Shown: positions 1-7,699 of the stretch, piece after piece
Layout of the letters: each line of letters starts with the position of its first letter
Numbering within the stretch: the stretch's first letter is position 1
Assembly (NCBI GenBank): GCA_041685115.1
Contig: JAWLGK010000015.1
Span: forward strand, 31,360 to 95,359
From: JALOAT01 sp041685115
Lineage (GTDB): Bacteria; Pseudomonadota; Gammaproteobacteria; Thiohalomonadales; Thiohalomonadaceae
Reading direction: 5' to 3'
Length of the DNA: 64,000 bases
Translations under genes and position numbers: made by a program
Notes under the pieces: generated by a model
Told to the model about the DNA's origin: nothing
The model's input: only the letters and a program-made list of their open reading frames with translations
Database searches by the model: none

Positions 1-1551
1 GCGCGCCACCAGCGGGCGGAAGTGGCGCAGGAACAGCGCGCACAGCAGGGTGGCGATGTGGGCGCCGTCGGAGTCGGCGTCGGCCAGCACGCAGATCTTG
101 CCATAGCGCAGGCCATCCAGCCTGTCCGAGCCCGGGTCCACGCCGATGGCCACGGCGATGTCGTGCACCTCCTGGGAACCGAGCACCTCGTTCGGGTCCA
201 CTTCCCAGGTGTTCAGGATCTTGCCGCGCAGCGGCATGATGGCCTGGAATTCCTTGTCACGGGCCTGCTTGGCGGAGCCGCCGGCGGAGTCGCCTTCCAC
301 CAGGAACAGCTCGGTGCGCTTGATGTCCTGGGAGGTGCAGTCCGCCAGCTTGCCGGGCAGCGCCGGGCCCTGGGTGATCTTCTTGCGCTCCACCTTCTTG
401 CCGGCACGCAGGCGCGATTGTGCGGCGCTGATGGCCAGCTCGGCCAGCCTTTCACCCACGTCGGTGTGGGTATTGAGCCACAGGGAAAAGGCGTCTTTCA
501 CTACACCGGAAACAAAGGCCGCGGTCTCACGCGAGGACAGGCGCTCCTTGGTCTGGCCAGCGAACTGCGGGTCCTGCATCTTCACCGAGAGGATGTAGCT
601 GGCCTTGTCCCACACATCCTCGGGCGCCAGCTTCACCCCACGGGGCAGCAGATTGCGGAACTCGCAAAAGTCCCGCATGGCCTCGGTGAGGCCCGTACGG
701 AAACCGTTCACGTGGGTGCCGCCCTGGGCGGTGGGAATGAGATTTACATAGCTTTCATTGACCGGCTCACCGCCTTCCGGCAGCCACACGATGGCCCATT
801 CCGCCGCCTCCGTGGCACCGGCGAGACTGCCCATAAACGGCGCCTCCTCGGGCAGCGTGAGGGTGTCGGCCAGCGCGTCCATGAGGTAGTCGCGCAAGCC
901 CGCCTCGTAATGCCACTCCTCGTGTTCGCCGCTCGCCTCGTCCAGGAAAGAGATGCGCAGGCCGGGGCACAGCACCGCCTTGGCACGCAGCACGTGTTTG
1001 AGGCGCGGCACGGCGAACTTGGGTGAATCGAAGAACTTCGGATCGGGTGTGAAGCGCACCGTGGTGCCGGTATCGCGCTTGCTCGCGGTACCCACCACCT
1101 GCAACTTTTCGACCCGTGCGCCATCCTCGAAGGCCATGTGGTGCTCGGCGCCGTCGCGACGCACCCACACGTCCAGGCGCCTGGAGAGCGCGTTCACCAC
1201 TGACACGCCCACACCGTGCAGGCCGCCGGAGAATTGGTAGCTCTTGTTGGAAAACTTGCCGCCCGCGTGCAGCTTGGTGAGGATGACCTCCACACCCGGA
1301 AGTTTCTCCTGGGGATGGATGTCCACCGGCATGCCGCGGCCGTCGTCCCTCACCGACAGTGAACCGTCCTTGTAAAGAACCACCTCGATGGTCTTGGCAT
1401 AGCCTGCCACCGCCTCGTCGACGGAGTTATCGATAACCTCCTGGGCGAGGTGGTTGGGGCGTTCGGTCTGGGTGTACATGCCCGGGCGCTTGCGCACGGG
1501 CTCCAGGCCGGAGAGGACCTCGATGGATTCGGCAGTATAGTACTGGGCCAT
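1..1551 (-). CDS. parE: DNA topoisomerase IV subunit B (3'-truncated by window edge)
   Basis: ATPase subunit of topoisomerase IV, which decatenates daughter chromosomes together with ParC. The 517 visible residues start MAQYYTAESIEVLSGLEPVR. The GHKL ATP site is seen as EVIDNSVDEA (Glu38 the expected general base, Asn42 the Mg/ATP ligand), followed by DDGRGMPVD. The TOPRIM domain shows EGDSAGG at about 419-425 and the metal-binding DADSDGAH at 491-498. The motif spacing and the ParE-type N-terminus (no GyrB insert seen) favour ParE over GyrB. E. coli ParE has 630 residues, so roughly 110 C-terminal residues lie left of the window. The start is the ATG at 1551. The upstream gap to 1835 separates it from the divergent GH15 gene. 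Family assignment is secure; ParE versus GyrB is slightly less so. Confidence 0.95.
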   Translation of the reverse strand, partial: MAQYYTAESIEVLSGLEPVRKRPGMYTQTERPNHLAQEVIDNSVDEAVAGYAKTIEVVLYKDGSLSVRDDGRGMPVDIHPQEKLPGVEVILTKLHAGGKFSNKSYQFSGGLHGVGVSVVNALSRRLDVWVRRDGAEHHMAFEDGARVEKLQVVGTASKRDTGTTVRFTPDPKFFDSPKFAVPRLKHVLRAKAVLCPGLRISFLDEASGEHEEWHYEAGLRDYLMDALADTLTLPEEAPFMGSLAGATEAAEWAIVWLPEGGEPVNESYVNLIPTAQGGTHVNGFRTGLTEAMRDFCEFRNLLPRGVKLAPEDVWDKASYILSVKMQDPQFAGQTKERLSSRETAAFVSGVVKDAFSLWLNTHTDVGERLAELAISAAQSRLRAGKKVERKKITQGPALPGKLADCTSQDIKRTELFLVEGDSAGGSAKQARDKEFQAIMPLRGKILNTWEVDPNEVLGSQEVHDIAVAIGVDPGSDRLDGLRYGKICVLADADSDGAHIATLLCALFLRHFRPLVAR

Positions 1552-1736
1552 TGTTTTCAATGAGTTAGGCAATGATAGCCGTCGGACGGGCTGGATAAAG
1601 CGCGGGCAATCATAGCGTATGGCGGCGGGGGGAGGTCAAAGGAGGATTTCCGGCGTGGAATGGCTCGGGCCTCTTCGGTAGGACTTCGGGCGCGGTCGGC
1701 GGGTTTCATCCGAGCTAAGGCACGGTCGGGCGATCG

Positions 1737-1762
1737 CGGATTCCGCTACGCTCCAAACGGGC
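1737..1762. repeat. Degenerate CGGATTCCGCTGCGCTCC-type palindrome (family E, weak copy)
   Basis: The sequence CGGATTCCGCTACGCTCC followed by a CGGGC end resembles the better copy at 18489-18519 and the copy at 4165-4192. It is imperfect and could be chance in GC-rich DNA. The rest of the 283-base parE/GH15 spacer shows nothing recognisable beyond presumed promoters for both genes. Confidence 0.3.
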
Positions 1763-1834
1763 CGCATAGTCGTACAGGCGGGGCAACGAAGCGGGAAATC
1801 GTCCTTCTACACTGAGGAGAACAGGCCTGGACCC

Positions 1835-3673
1835 ATGGAGAAACGCCCCAATACCGCCCCGGCCCCCCCGAGCTCCAGCGCCATTGGCGATTATGCCCTC
1901 ATCGGTGACGGGCGTACGGCCGCCTTAGTGTCGCGCGACGGGTCCATCGACTGGCTCTGCCTGCCCCAGTTCTCGAGCCCCAGCGTATTCGGTGCCCTGC
2001 TCGACCCAGAGCGTGGTGGCCGCTTCCGCATCCGCCCCGTGGCGCCTTTTCGCGTGGAACGGCATTATCGCGACGACAGCGCGGTGCTTGAAAGCGTCTT
2101 TTCCACCGCCACCGGGCGCGTACGCCTGGTGGACTTCCTGCCGCTCGCCAGCGGGCGCCACCTCCTCGAACCCAACCGTCAGCTGTTGCGCCTGATCGAC
2201 GGCTTGGCGGGCCAGGTGGAACTCGAACTCCTGTTTGAACCACGGCCCGATTATGGGCGCGGGCCGTTCATCCTGCGCCCGGGCCCGGGCCAGGGCGTGC
2301 GCTGCGAGCACCGCAACGAATTGTTTCTGCTGAGCGCGGATATCGGCCCGGTCCAGCTGGGCGAGCGCCATGCACAGGCACGCTTCACCGTGCGCGCCGG
2401 CGAGCGCCGTGCGCTGGCCCTCAGTTACGCGGTGCATGCGCCCGCCGTGGTCCCGCCGCTCAGGGAGGCGCCCTGGGAACAGGCTGCCGCCACGGCGCGC
2501 TGGTGGCGGACCTGGTCCGAGCGTTGCAGCTATCGCGGCCCGCACTGGGACGAGGTGCTGCGCAGCATGATCACGCTGAAGCTGCTCACCTATTCGCTAT
2601 CGGGCGCGGTCATCGCCGCGCCGACCGCGTCCCTGCCTGAAAATCCCGGCGGCCAACGCAACTGGGATTACCGCTACTGCTGGCTGCGCGACGCCGCGCG
2701 CACCCTTGAAGCCTTCCACTACATGGGTTATCGCGACGAGGCGGAGGGCTTTCTCGGTTGGCTGCTGCACGCCACGCGCCTGACCCATCCCGAATTGCAG
2801 GTGCTCTATTCGGTATTCGGCGAGGCGCGCATTCCAGAATTCACCCTCGATCACCTCGCCGGCCACGGCAACGCCCGTCCGGTGCGTATCGGCAACGGCG
2901 CCTGGCAGCAGCTGCAACTCGACGTCTACGGCGAGGTGGTGGACGGCGCGTTCTATTACGTGCAAAGCGGCGGACGGCTCGACCGCTGGGAGAAGAATTA
3001 TCTGCTGGGCTTCGGCGACGTGGTGCTCGAACGTTGGCGCGAGCCCGACAACGGCATGTGGGAATTTCGCGGCCCGCGTCGACACTTCACCTTCTCCAAG
3101 CTCATGTGCTGGGTGGTACTCGACCGGCTGCTGACCTTGCACCAACAGGGACACCTGCGGGTGCGCAAGGCCGACTACGAGCGCGGGCGCGAGGCCATCC
3201 GCCGCGCCATCGATACCAACGGCTTCAGCACGCGGTTGAACAGCTATGTGGGCGTGTTCGGCCGTCAATGGCTCGATGCCAGCCTGCTGCTCATGCCGCA
3301 CCACGGCTATGTACGAGGCGACGACCCGCGCATGCGCGGCACCTATGACTGCCTGCGCCGGCACCTGGGTGTGGGCCGCGTACTTAACCGCTACCCGCCC
3401 GGCAGCGATGACTTCCCCGAACCCGAGGGCGCCTTCGCCGCGTGCAGTTTCTGGGCCGTGGACTATCTCGCCCACGCCGGGCGGCTCGACGAGGCCGAGG
3501 CGGAATTCGAGTATCTGCTCTCACTGGGTAACGATGTAGGCCTGTTCGGTGAGGAGTTCGACGCCGACGGCGCGCCCCTCGGCAACTTTCCCCAGGCCTT
3601 CACCCACGCCGGCATCGTCACCGCCGCCATCGCCATCGAGCGCGCGCGAAAGGTTCATTCAACATGGCAATGA
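1835..3673 (+). CDS. Glycoside hydrolase family 15 protein (glucoamylase/trehalase-like)
   Basis: Predicted cytoplasmic inverting exo-alpha-glucosidase of 612 residues; no signal peptide is visible. The N-terminal third (about 16-240) begins IGDYALIGDGRTAALVSRDG, the beta-sandwich typical of bacterial and archaeal GH15 enzymes. The C-terminal (alpha/alpha)6 barrel holds NWDYRYCWLRDA at 276-287, GMWEFRGPRRH with Glu410 as likely general acid, and GEEFDADGAPLGNFPQAF with Glu573/574 near the expected general base. Length fits the family (about 600-650). The family includes glucoamylases, glucodextranases and the trehalases of actinobacteria and archaea, so the substrate (glycogen or maltodextrin versus trehalose) cannot be told from sequence. 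No glycogen or trehalose genes lie nearby. It overlaps the next gene by 10 bases and is probably co-translated with it. Confidence 0.9.
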   Translation: MEKRPNTAPAPPSSSAIGDYALIGDGRTAALVSRDGSIDWLCLPQFSSPSVFGALLDPERGGRFRIRPVAPFRVERHYRDDSAVLESVFSTATGRVRLVDFLPLASGRHLLEPNRQLLRLIDGLAGQVELELLFEPRPDYGRGPFILRPGPGQGVRCEHRNELFLLSADIGPVQLGERHAQARFTVRAGERRALALSYAVHAPAVVPPLREAPWEQAAATARWWRTWSERCSYRGPHWDEVLRSMITLKLLTYSLSGAVIAAPTASLPENPGGQRNWDYRYCWLRDAARTLEAFHYMGYRDEAEGFLGWLLHATRLTHPELQVLYSVFGEARIPEFTLDHLAGHGNARPVRIGNGAWQQLQLDVYGEVVDGAFYYVQSGGRLDRWEKNYLLGFGDVVLERWREPDNGMWEFRGPRRHFTFSKLMCWVVLDRLLTLHQQGHLRVRKADYERGREAIRRAIDTNGFSTRLNSYVGVFGRQWLDASLLLMPHHGYVRGDDPRMRGTYDCLRRHLGVGRVLNRYPPGSDDFPEPEGAFAACSFWAVDYLAHAGRLDEAEAEFEYLLSLGNDVGLFGEEFDADGAPLGNFPQAFTHAGIVTAAIAIERARKVHSTWQ

Positions 3674-4164
3674 TGACCGCCCTCGTGCGTTACGAAGACG
3701 TGCTGCTCGGCGGTGCCGTCGCCACCGCCTTGCTCACCACCATCCTGTCAGCAAGCCAGGGCCTCGGTATCTCGCGCCTGTCACTGCCATTCATCGTCGG
3801 TGCGTTTTTCACGCCCGACCGTGCCCGCGCCAATGTGTACGGCGCCATCTTTTATTTCATCGGCGGCTGGATCTTCGCCCTGCTCTACTTCTGGCTGTTC
3901 GCCCGACTGGGCAGCGCGGGCTGGTTCATTGGTCTGCTCGCAGGCAGCTTGCACGCGCTGTTTCTGCTCACCGTGGTCCTGCCGCTGCTGCCCTATATCC
4001 ACCCGCGCATGGCCACCGACTACGACGGCCCCGACGTGGTGGCACGCCTCGAACCGCCCGGTTTCCTCGGTCTCAACTATGGCCGGCGCACGCCCGCCTC
4101 CACGCTCATCGGCCACGCCATCTATGGCGCGGTGCTCGGCTTCTTTTTCGGCGCCACGCCATGA
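3664..4164 (+). CDS. Small multi-pass membrane protein of unknown function
   Basis: A 166-residue protein with about four hydrophobic helices (roughly 14-32, 57-80, 86-110 and 146-163). A polar loop HPRMATDYDGPDVVARLEPP lies before the last helix. The first ATG is inside the 3' end of the GH15 gene (10-base overlap; two further ATGs at 3670 and 3673 are possible starts), which implies translational coupling. I do not recognise the family. It could anchor or serve the GH15 enzyme or be an independent envelope protein. The ORF is supported by coherent amphipathic helices and by a stop just before the repeat-filled spacer. Confidence 0.7.
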   Translation: MAMMTALVRYEDVLLGGAVATALLTTILSASQGLGISRLSLPFIVGAFFTPDRARANVYGAIFYFIGGWIFALLYFWLFARLGSAGWFIGLLAGSLHALFLLTVVLPLLPYIHPRMATDYDGPDVVARLEPPGFLGLNYGRRTPASTLIGHAIYGAVLGFFFGATP

Positions 4165-4192
4165 GTAGCCCGTATTTGGAGCGGAATCCGGG
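4165..4192 (+). repeat. REP-like palindrome (family E)
   Basis: GTAGCCCG, then GGAGCGGAATCCGGG, directly after the stop of the membrane-protein gene. It is a shortened copy of the reverse complement of 18489-18519 (GTAGCCCGGATAGAGCGC...CTCCGGG). Confidence 0.5.
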
Positions 4193-4282
4193 GATTGGCG
4201 GCTTGTGTTTGGCTTGGGTTATCTGCGGAGGAAGCGCTTCGCGCGAAGATTATTTGACGGGGGATTTCGTCCCCCTACGCCG

Positions 4283-4318
4283 GGTTCCTTTTCTTTGCGC
4301 GGCCAAAGAAAAGGAACC
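4283..4318. repeat. 15-bp inverted repeat with 6-base loop (family F, copy 1)
   Basis: Left arm GGTTCCTTTTCTTTG (4283-4297), loop CGCGGC, right arm CAAAGAAAAGGAACC (4304-4318): a perfect 15-bp stem. It is followed by AAAAGAAAGG and a GC-rich tract. It is related to the hairpin at 4884-4917. Confidence 0.85.
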
Positions 4319-4883
4319 AAAAGAAAGGCCGCCCGACTGGCTCGCCCCTTCGGGGTTCCCTGCGCTACGTCACAGCGGCACATCCCTGTGCCGCTGCCCT
4401 TCGGGCGCCTACGGCGTGCCAATCGGCAATCCTGCCGATTGGCCTCCGTTGCTCGGCGAGCCATACGGGACTCAAAGACCGCTCACTTTGCTCGCTCAAG
4501 AGACGCTTCGCGCAAAAGAAGAAAGGCCGGACCTACTGCTCGGTATTCCGAGCATCACGACATCGGACGGATTCTTCGAACCCCGTATGCCGCGCCGAGC
4601 ACCGCAGTCCGAATCCGATGAGGCCCGTAGGGGGCGCGCCAGGGATGGCGCGCCGTCTGCGCCGGGGCAGGAGGCCCCGTCGTGGACCCCCGATTCGGAC
4701 TGCGGAGCGCAGGGCACCGCCGAAGGCGGCGCGGCATTCGGGCGGGTGGCCGCGACGCGGGGCCGATAGGCCAGGTGCGGGAGCGGACACCTGGTGGCCC
4801 GGTCTCGCCTCTACCTATCGCGGCCACTGGCCCGTCGCCGTCAAAGCCGCTTCGCTCTCGTGCGCCGGGCCACCCTTCTTTGG

Positions 4884-4917
4884 GGTACTTTTCTTTGGCC
4901 GCGCAAAGAAAAGTACC
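4884..4917. repeat. 14-bp inverted repeat with 6-base loop (family F, copy 2)
   Basis: Left arm GGTACTTTTCTTTG (4884-4897), loop GCCGCG, right arm CAAAGAAAAGTACC (4904-4917). It has the same layout as 4283-4318, but the loop reads as the reverse complement of the other loop. The two outer arm positions that differ do so in compensated fashion on both sides. Confidence 0.85.
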
Positions 4918-4973
4918 TCGTCGTAGGGGGCGACAACCCCCATCAAAACAATCTTCGGGCGTAGCCCCACATT

Positions 4974-5014
4974 GAAGATGTCACGTAGGCGCTGCGCGCC
5001 AACGTGACCTACGA
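4974..5014 (+). repeat. 29-base imperfect palindrome (family D, copy 1)
   Basis: A GTCACGTAGGCGCTGCGC half joined to GCGCCAACGTGAC spans 4980-5008. GAAGAT precedes it and CTACG follows. The core is nearly identical (28 of 29 positions by eye) to the reverse complement of 14157-14185, more than 9 kb away. Confidence 0.7.
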
Positions 5015-5056
5015 ATTTCGAAGAAAGGAACCCGGCGTAGTGGAACGGCTGAAATG

Positions 5057-5081
5057 AAAAAAGGCGGGGATCCCGCCTTTT
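5057..5081 (-). terminator. Rho-independent terminator of purC
   Basis: On the minus strand a 10-bp stem (5072-5081 with 5059-5068, arms GAAAAGGCGGG-like, 3-base loop) is followed by a run of T (complement of A at 5057-5062). It lies 23 bases after the purC stop codon. Confidence 0.85.
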
Positions 5082-5103
5082 CTCACAACCGCTGAGCAAG
5101 CGC

Positions 5104-5814
5104 TTACAGCGGCACGCCCAGCCGATGGGCCACTTCCTCGTAAGCCTCAACCACACTACCGAGGCCCTGACGGAAGCGGTCCTTGTCCAGCTTCTTGCGT
5201 GTGTCCGCGTCCCACAGACGGCAGCCGTCCGGCGAGAACTCGTCGCCGAGGACGATTTCGCCGTGGAAGCGGCCGAATTCCAGCTTGTAGTCCACCAGCA
5301 GCATGCCCGCATCGCGGAACAGCTTCTTGAGCACGTCGTTCACCTTGAAGGTGAGTTCCTTCATGCGCGCGATCTCGGCTTCGGTGGCCCAGCCGAAGGA
5401 ACGGGCGTGGTACTCGTTGACCATGGGGTCGTGCAGGGCGTCGTTCTTCAGGAACAGCTCAAAGGTGGGCGGGTTCAGGTCCATGCCCTCGGTGACGCCC
5501 AGACGCTTCACCAGCGAGCCCGCGGCGATGTTACGCACCACGCACTCCAGGGGAATCATCTCCAGGCGCTTCACCACGGCCTCGTTGTCCGAGTGCATGC
5601 GCACGAAGTGGCTGGGCACGCCGGCCGCTTCGAGCCGCTGCATGATGAAGGCGTTGAACTTGTTGTTCACCATGCCCTTGCGCGCGAGGGATTCCACCTT
5701 GAGGCCGTCGAAGGCGGTGGTGTCGTCGCGGAATTCCATGATGTACAGATCGGCGTCATCCGTGGCGTACACGGACTTGGCCTTGCCCGAATAGAGTTGT
5801 TCGCGTTTTTCCAT
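5104..5814 (-). CDS. purC: Phosphoribosylaminoimidazole-succinocarboxamide synthase (SAICAR synthetase)
   Basis: Joins CAIR and aspartate with ATP to make SAICAR in purine synthesis; cytosolic. The 236 residues match the bacterial short form (E. coli 237). The N-terminal nucleotide-binding hairpin reads QLYSGKAKSVYATDD. PPTFELFLKNDALHDP is the substrate-binding segment, and LVDYKLEFGR with GDEFSPDGCRLWD the Mg/ATP region near 175-205. It starts at ATG 5814, 25 bases after the MBL-fold gene, and ends in its own terminator, so it is probably the last gene of a dapA-bamC-MBL-purC transcription unit. The same order occurs in many gammaproteobacteria (dapA-bamC-purC in E. coli). Confidence 0.97.
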   Translation of the reverse strand: MEKREQLYSGKAKSVYATDDADLYIMEFRDDTTAFDGLKVESLARKGMVNNKFNAFIMQRLEAAGVPSHFVRMHSDNEAVVKRLEMIPLECVVRNIAAGSLVKRLGVTEGMDLNPPTFELFLKNDALHDPMVNEYHARSFGWATEAEIARMKELTFKVNDVLKKLFRDAGMLLVDYKLEFGRFHGEIVLGDEFSPDGCRLWDADTRKKLDKDRFRQGLGSVVEAYEEVAHRLGVPL

Positions 5815-5838
5815 GGTCTGCCTCGGCAGTCAGTAAAG

Positions 5839-6600
5839 CTACACAATTTCGCGCCAGCCAAAACCCAGGTTCTGGTCGGCCACGGTGATCCAGTCCGGCT
5901 CGCAGCCGAGCACACCGCACAGGGCGTCACGGGCCAGCGCGGGTCGGTTGTTCTTCTCGCTCAAATGGGCCGCAACCACGTGTTGCAGGCGCCGTCCGCG
6001 CACAGCGCCGAGCACGTGGGCCGCCTGCACGTTGCTGAGATGACCGTAGCGACCGCCCACCCGTGCCTTCAGCGGCGGCGGGTAAGGCCCGGTGGCCAGC
6101 ATGTGGGGGTCGTGATTGCATTCAAGCAGGAGCGCGTCGCAATCGTCCAGCATGCGCTCGGCATGCCCGGTGACCGCACCGGCGTCGGTGAGCATGCCAA
6201 GGCGCCGGGCGCCGTCGTCGAACACGAACTGGCTCGGTTCGCGGGCATCGTGGGGCACGGGGAAGGGGAGCACCCGCAGATCGCCGATGACGAACGGCTC
6301 GTGGCTGCTGAACAGATGCAGGGCAGGCAGTTCCTCCGCGCGGCTGTTGGCGCGCGTACCCACGGTCATCCACACGGACACACCGTGACGGCGCGCGAAG
6401 GTCGCCACGCCGCCGATGTGATCCGAGTGTTCGTGGGTGACCAGGATGGCGTTCACGTCCGCCGGGCTCTTGCCGAGGCGCGCCAGGCGCGATGCGGTCT
6501 CGCGCGCGCTGAAACCGCAGTCGATCATGACGCAGGTGCCGCCCGCCTCGACCAGGGTGGCGTTGCCGCGGCTGCCGCTGCCGAGGCTGGCGAAGCGCAT
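5839..6600 (-). CDS. Metallo-beta-lactamase-fold hydrolase (YycJ/WalJ-like)
   Basis: A 253-residue MBL-fold enzyme beginning MRFASLGSGSRGNATLVEAG. The dinuclear metal motif HEHSDHIGG falls at 56-64 (His56, His58, Asp60, His61). Downstream ligand candidates are the His in PVPHDAREP and the Asp in MLTDAGAVTGH. CNHDPHML and the late AAHLSEKNN segment are typical of the COG1235/WalJ group of putative exonucleases or phosphodiesterases. I chose the ATG at 6600 because GGGGAGG lies just upstream and the fold starts there; the frame stays open further upstream but that part looks non-coding. It sits between bamC and purC. Substrate unknown; WalJ has been linked to DNA metabolism in Firmicutes, which may not transfer. 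Confidence 0.85.
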   Translation of the reverse strand: MRFASLGSGSRGNATLVEAGGTCVMIDCGFSARETASRLARLGKSPADVNAILVTHEHSDHIGGVATFARRHGVSVWMTVGTRANSRAEELPALHLFSSHEPFVIGDLRVLPFPVPHDAREPSQFVFDDGARRLGMLTDAGAVTGHAERMLDDCDALLLECNHDPHMLATGPYPPPLKARVGGRYGHLSNVQAAHVLGAVRGRRLQHVVAAHLSEKNNRPALARDALCGVLGCEPDWITVADQNLGFGWREIV

Positions 6601-6664
6601 CACGCCGCACCTCCCCGGGCCACCTGCACGGCACTGCACCATCGGCACACCATGGGCCAGTACA

Positions 6665-7699
6665 CTACTGGAGCTGCTCCTCCAGCTGACCAAGCACCTT
6701 CTGGCGCGTGGCCGGCTTGACGGATTCGCCCGCGTCGTTTTCCAGCGTGACGCGCGCAGCGCTCTCGCTGCCTTGCACCTTGACGCGGAAGCTGCGTTCC
6801 GGGGTCTCCTGCTCGTCGCCGAACAGGCTGTCCCACCAGCCCTGTTTTTCGCCTTCGTCACTCACGCGTACCCAATACAGGCCTTGCGAGCGGTCCAGGT
6901 CTTCCACGATGAGGCCGATGCGATCCAGGGCGATACCCACGCGCCGCCAGGCACGTGCGAAGCCTTCGGCCACCAGCACCGCGTCGCCCTCCAGGCGGGC
7001 GCGGGCCGCGGTCGGCGTGGCGGCTTGCTGGAGCTCGGCCACGGCACGCTCCTCCGGCACGCCCAGGGCGAGCATGAGGCGACTGAGCAGCTCACTGGTG
7101 AGCTCCGGGTCGGACGGGCGCGGCTGCCAGACCAGGGTCTCGCCCTGCTCGACCTGTTCCACGCCGTAATGGGCGACGTAGATCTCCGTGGTGCCCGGCT
7201 GCTGGCCCCGTTCCAGGCGCACGCGGTAGCGGTCGCGGGTGGAGGCAGAGTACAGGTTGGGGGCGATGCGGCTGATCAGGCCGCGGATGAAACCCTCGGG
7301 GATATCGGCGCGGTTCTCGGCCCACTGGGTCTCCAGCACGCCGACCCGCGGGTCCTCACGGGCGACTTCCAGGCCCAGCCCTTCCAGGAAGCGACGCACC
7401 TGGGGCCAAAGGTCCTCCGGATTGCCCTGCACCACCAGCCAGCGCATGTCGCCTGCACGTTCCACGCGCACGTCCGTAACCTTGGGAAGAAGGGTGTGCG
7501 CCTCGGCGTCGCGGGTGATCGGCAGGGCCACGGCGTCGGCACCTTCCGCGGGTAGCTGCAAGGGCGGCGGCACGTCCAGAGGCGGGAGCGTGACGGCTTT
7601 CTGGTAATCGAGCCGGCCCTCCTGCTCGGGGCCTTGGGAGGCGCACGCCGCCAGCATCAGGCACAGTGCGAACGACAGGCCACGGGACAAGGCGCGCAC
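6665..7699 (-). CDS. bamC: Outer membrane protein assembly factor BamC (lipoprotein)
   Basis: Lipoprotein component of the BAM complex, which inserts beta-barrel proteins into the outer membrane. The 344 residues begin with a lipoprotein signal: hydrophobic stretch then lipobox LAAC at 16-19 with Cys19. An unstructured segment (LPPLDVPPPLQLP) follows, matching the BamD-binding N-terminal region, then two helix-grip domains (about 100-210 and 225-340). The start is GTG at 7699, immediately after the dapA stop codon, so the pair is translationally coupled as in E. coli dapA-bamC. Sequence divergence in this family is high, so the call rests on architecture plus position. Confidence 0.9.
   Translation of the reverse strand: MRALSRGLSFALCLMLAACASQGPEQEGRLDYQKAVTLPPLDVPPPLQLPAEGADAVALPITRDAEAHTLLPKVTDVRVERAGDMRWLVVQGNPEDLWPQVRRFLEGLGLEVAREDPRVGVLETQWAENRADIPEGFIRGLISRIAPNLYSASTRDRYRVRLERGQQPGTTEIYVAHYGVEQVEQGETLVWQPRPSDPELTSELLSRLMLALGVPEERAVAELQQAATPTAARARLEGDAVLVAEGFARAWRRVGIALDRIGLIVEDLDRSQGLYWVRVSDEGEKQGWWDSLFGDEQETPERSFRVKVQGSESAARVTLENDAGESVKPATRQKVLGQLEEQLQ

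Larger units (their letters stand above)
4165..5103. repeat. Gene-free 0.94-kb region of nested inverted repeats
   Basis: No convincing gene lies between the membrane protein and purC; the open frames here are GC-rich, Arg/Pro-heavy and read through palindromes. The stretch opens with a REP-like copy at 4165-4192. It then contains two sister purine/pyrimidine hairpins (4283-4318 and 4884-4917), hairpins with arms CAGCGGCAC/GTGCCGCTG and GCCAATCGGCA/TGCCGATTGGC near 4374-4442, and distant inverted arms GCAGTCCGAATC and GATTCGGACTGC near 4602 and 4693. It ends with a palindrome at 4980-5008 and the purC terminator. The arrangement suggests a non-autonomous repeat cluster rather than a decayed gene. 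Confidence 0.65.

Noticed and set aside
22..1026. A 334-codon plus-strand open frame at the left edge
   Set aside because: It is antisense to parE, whose ATPase and TOPRIM motifs are clear.
4205..4827. Several overlapping open frames (up to about 140 codons) in the purC/GH15 spacer
   Set aside because: They read through hairpins and repeats on both strands, are Arg/Pro/Ala-rich, lack ribosome-binding sites and show no domain-like pattern.
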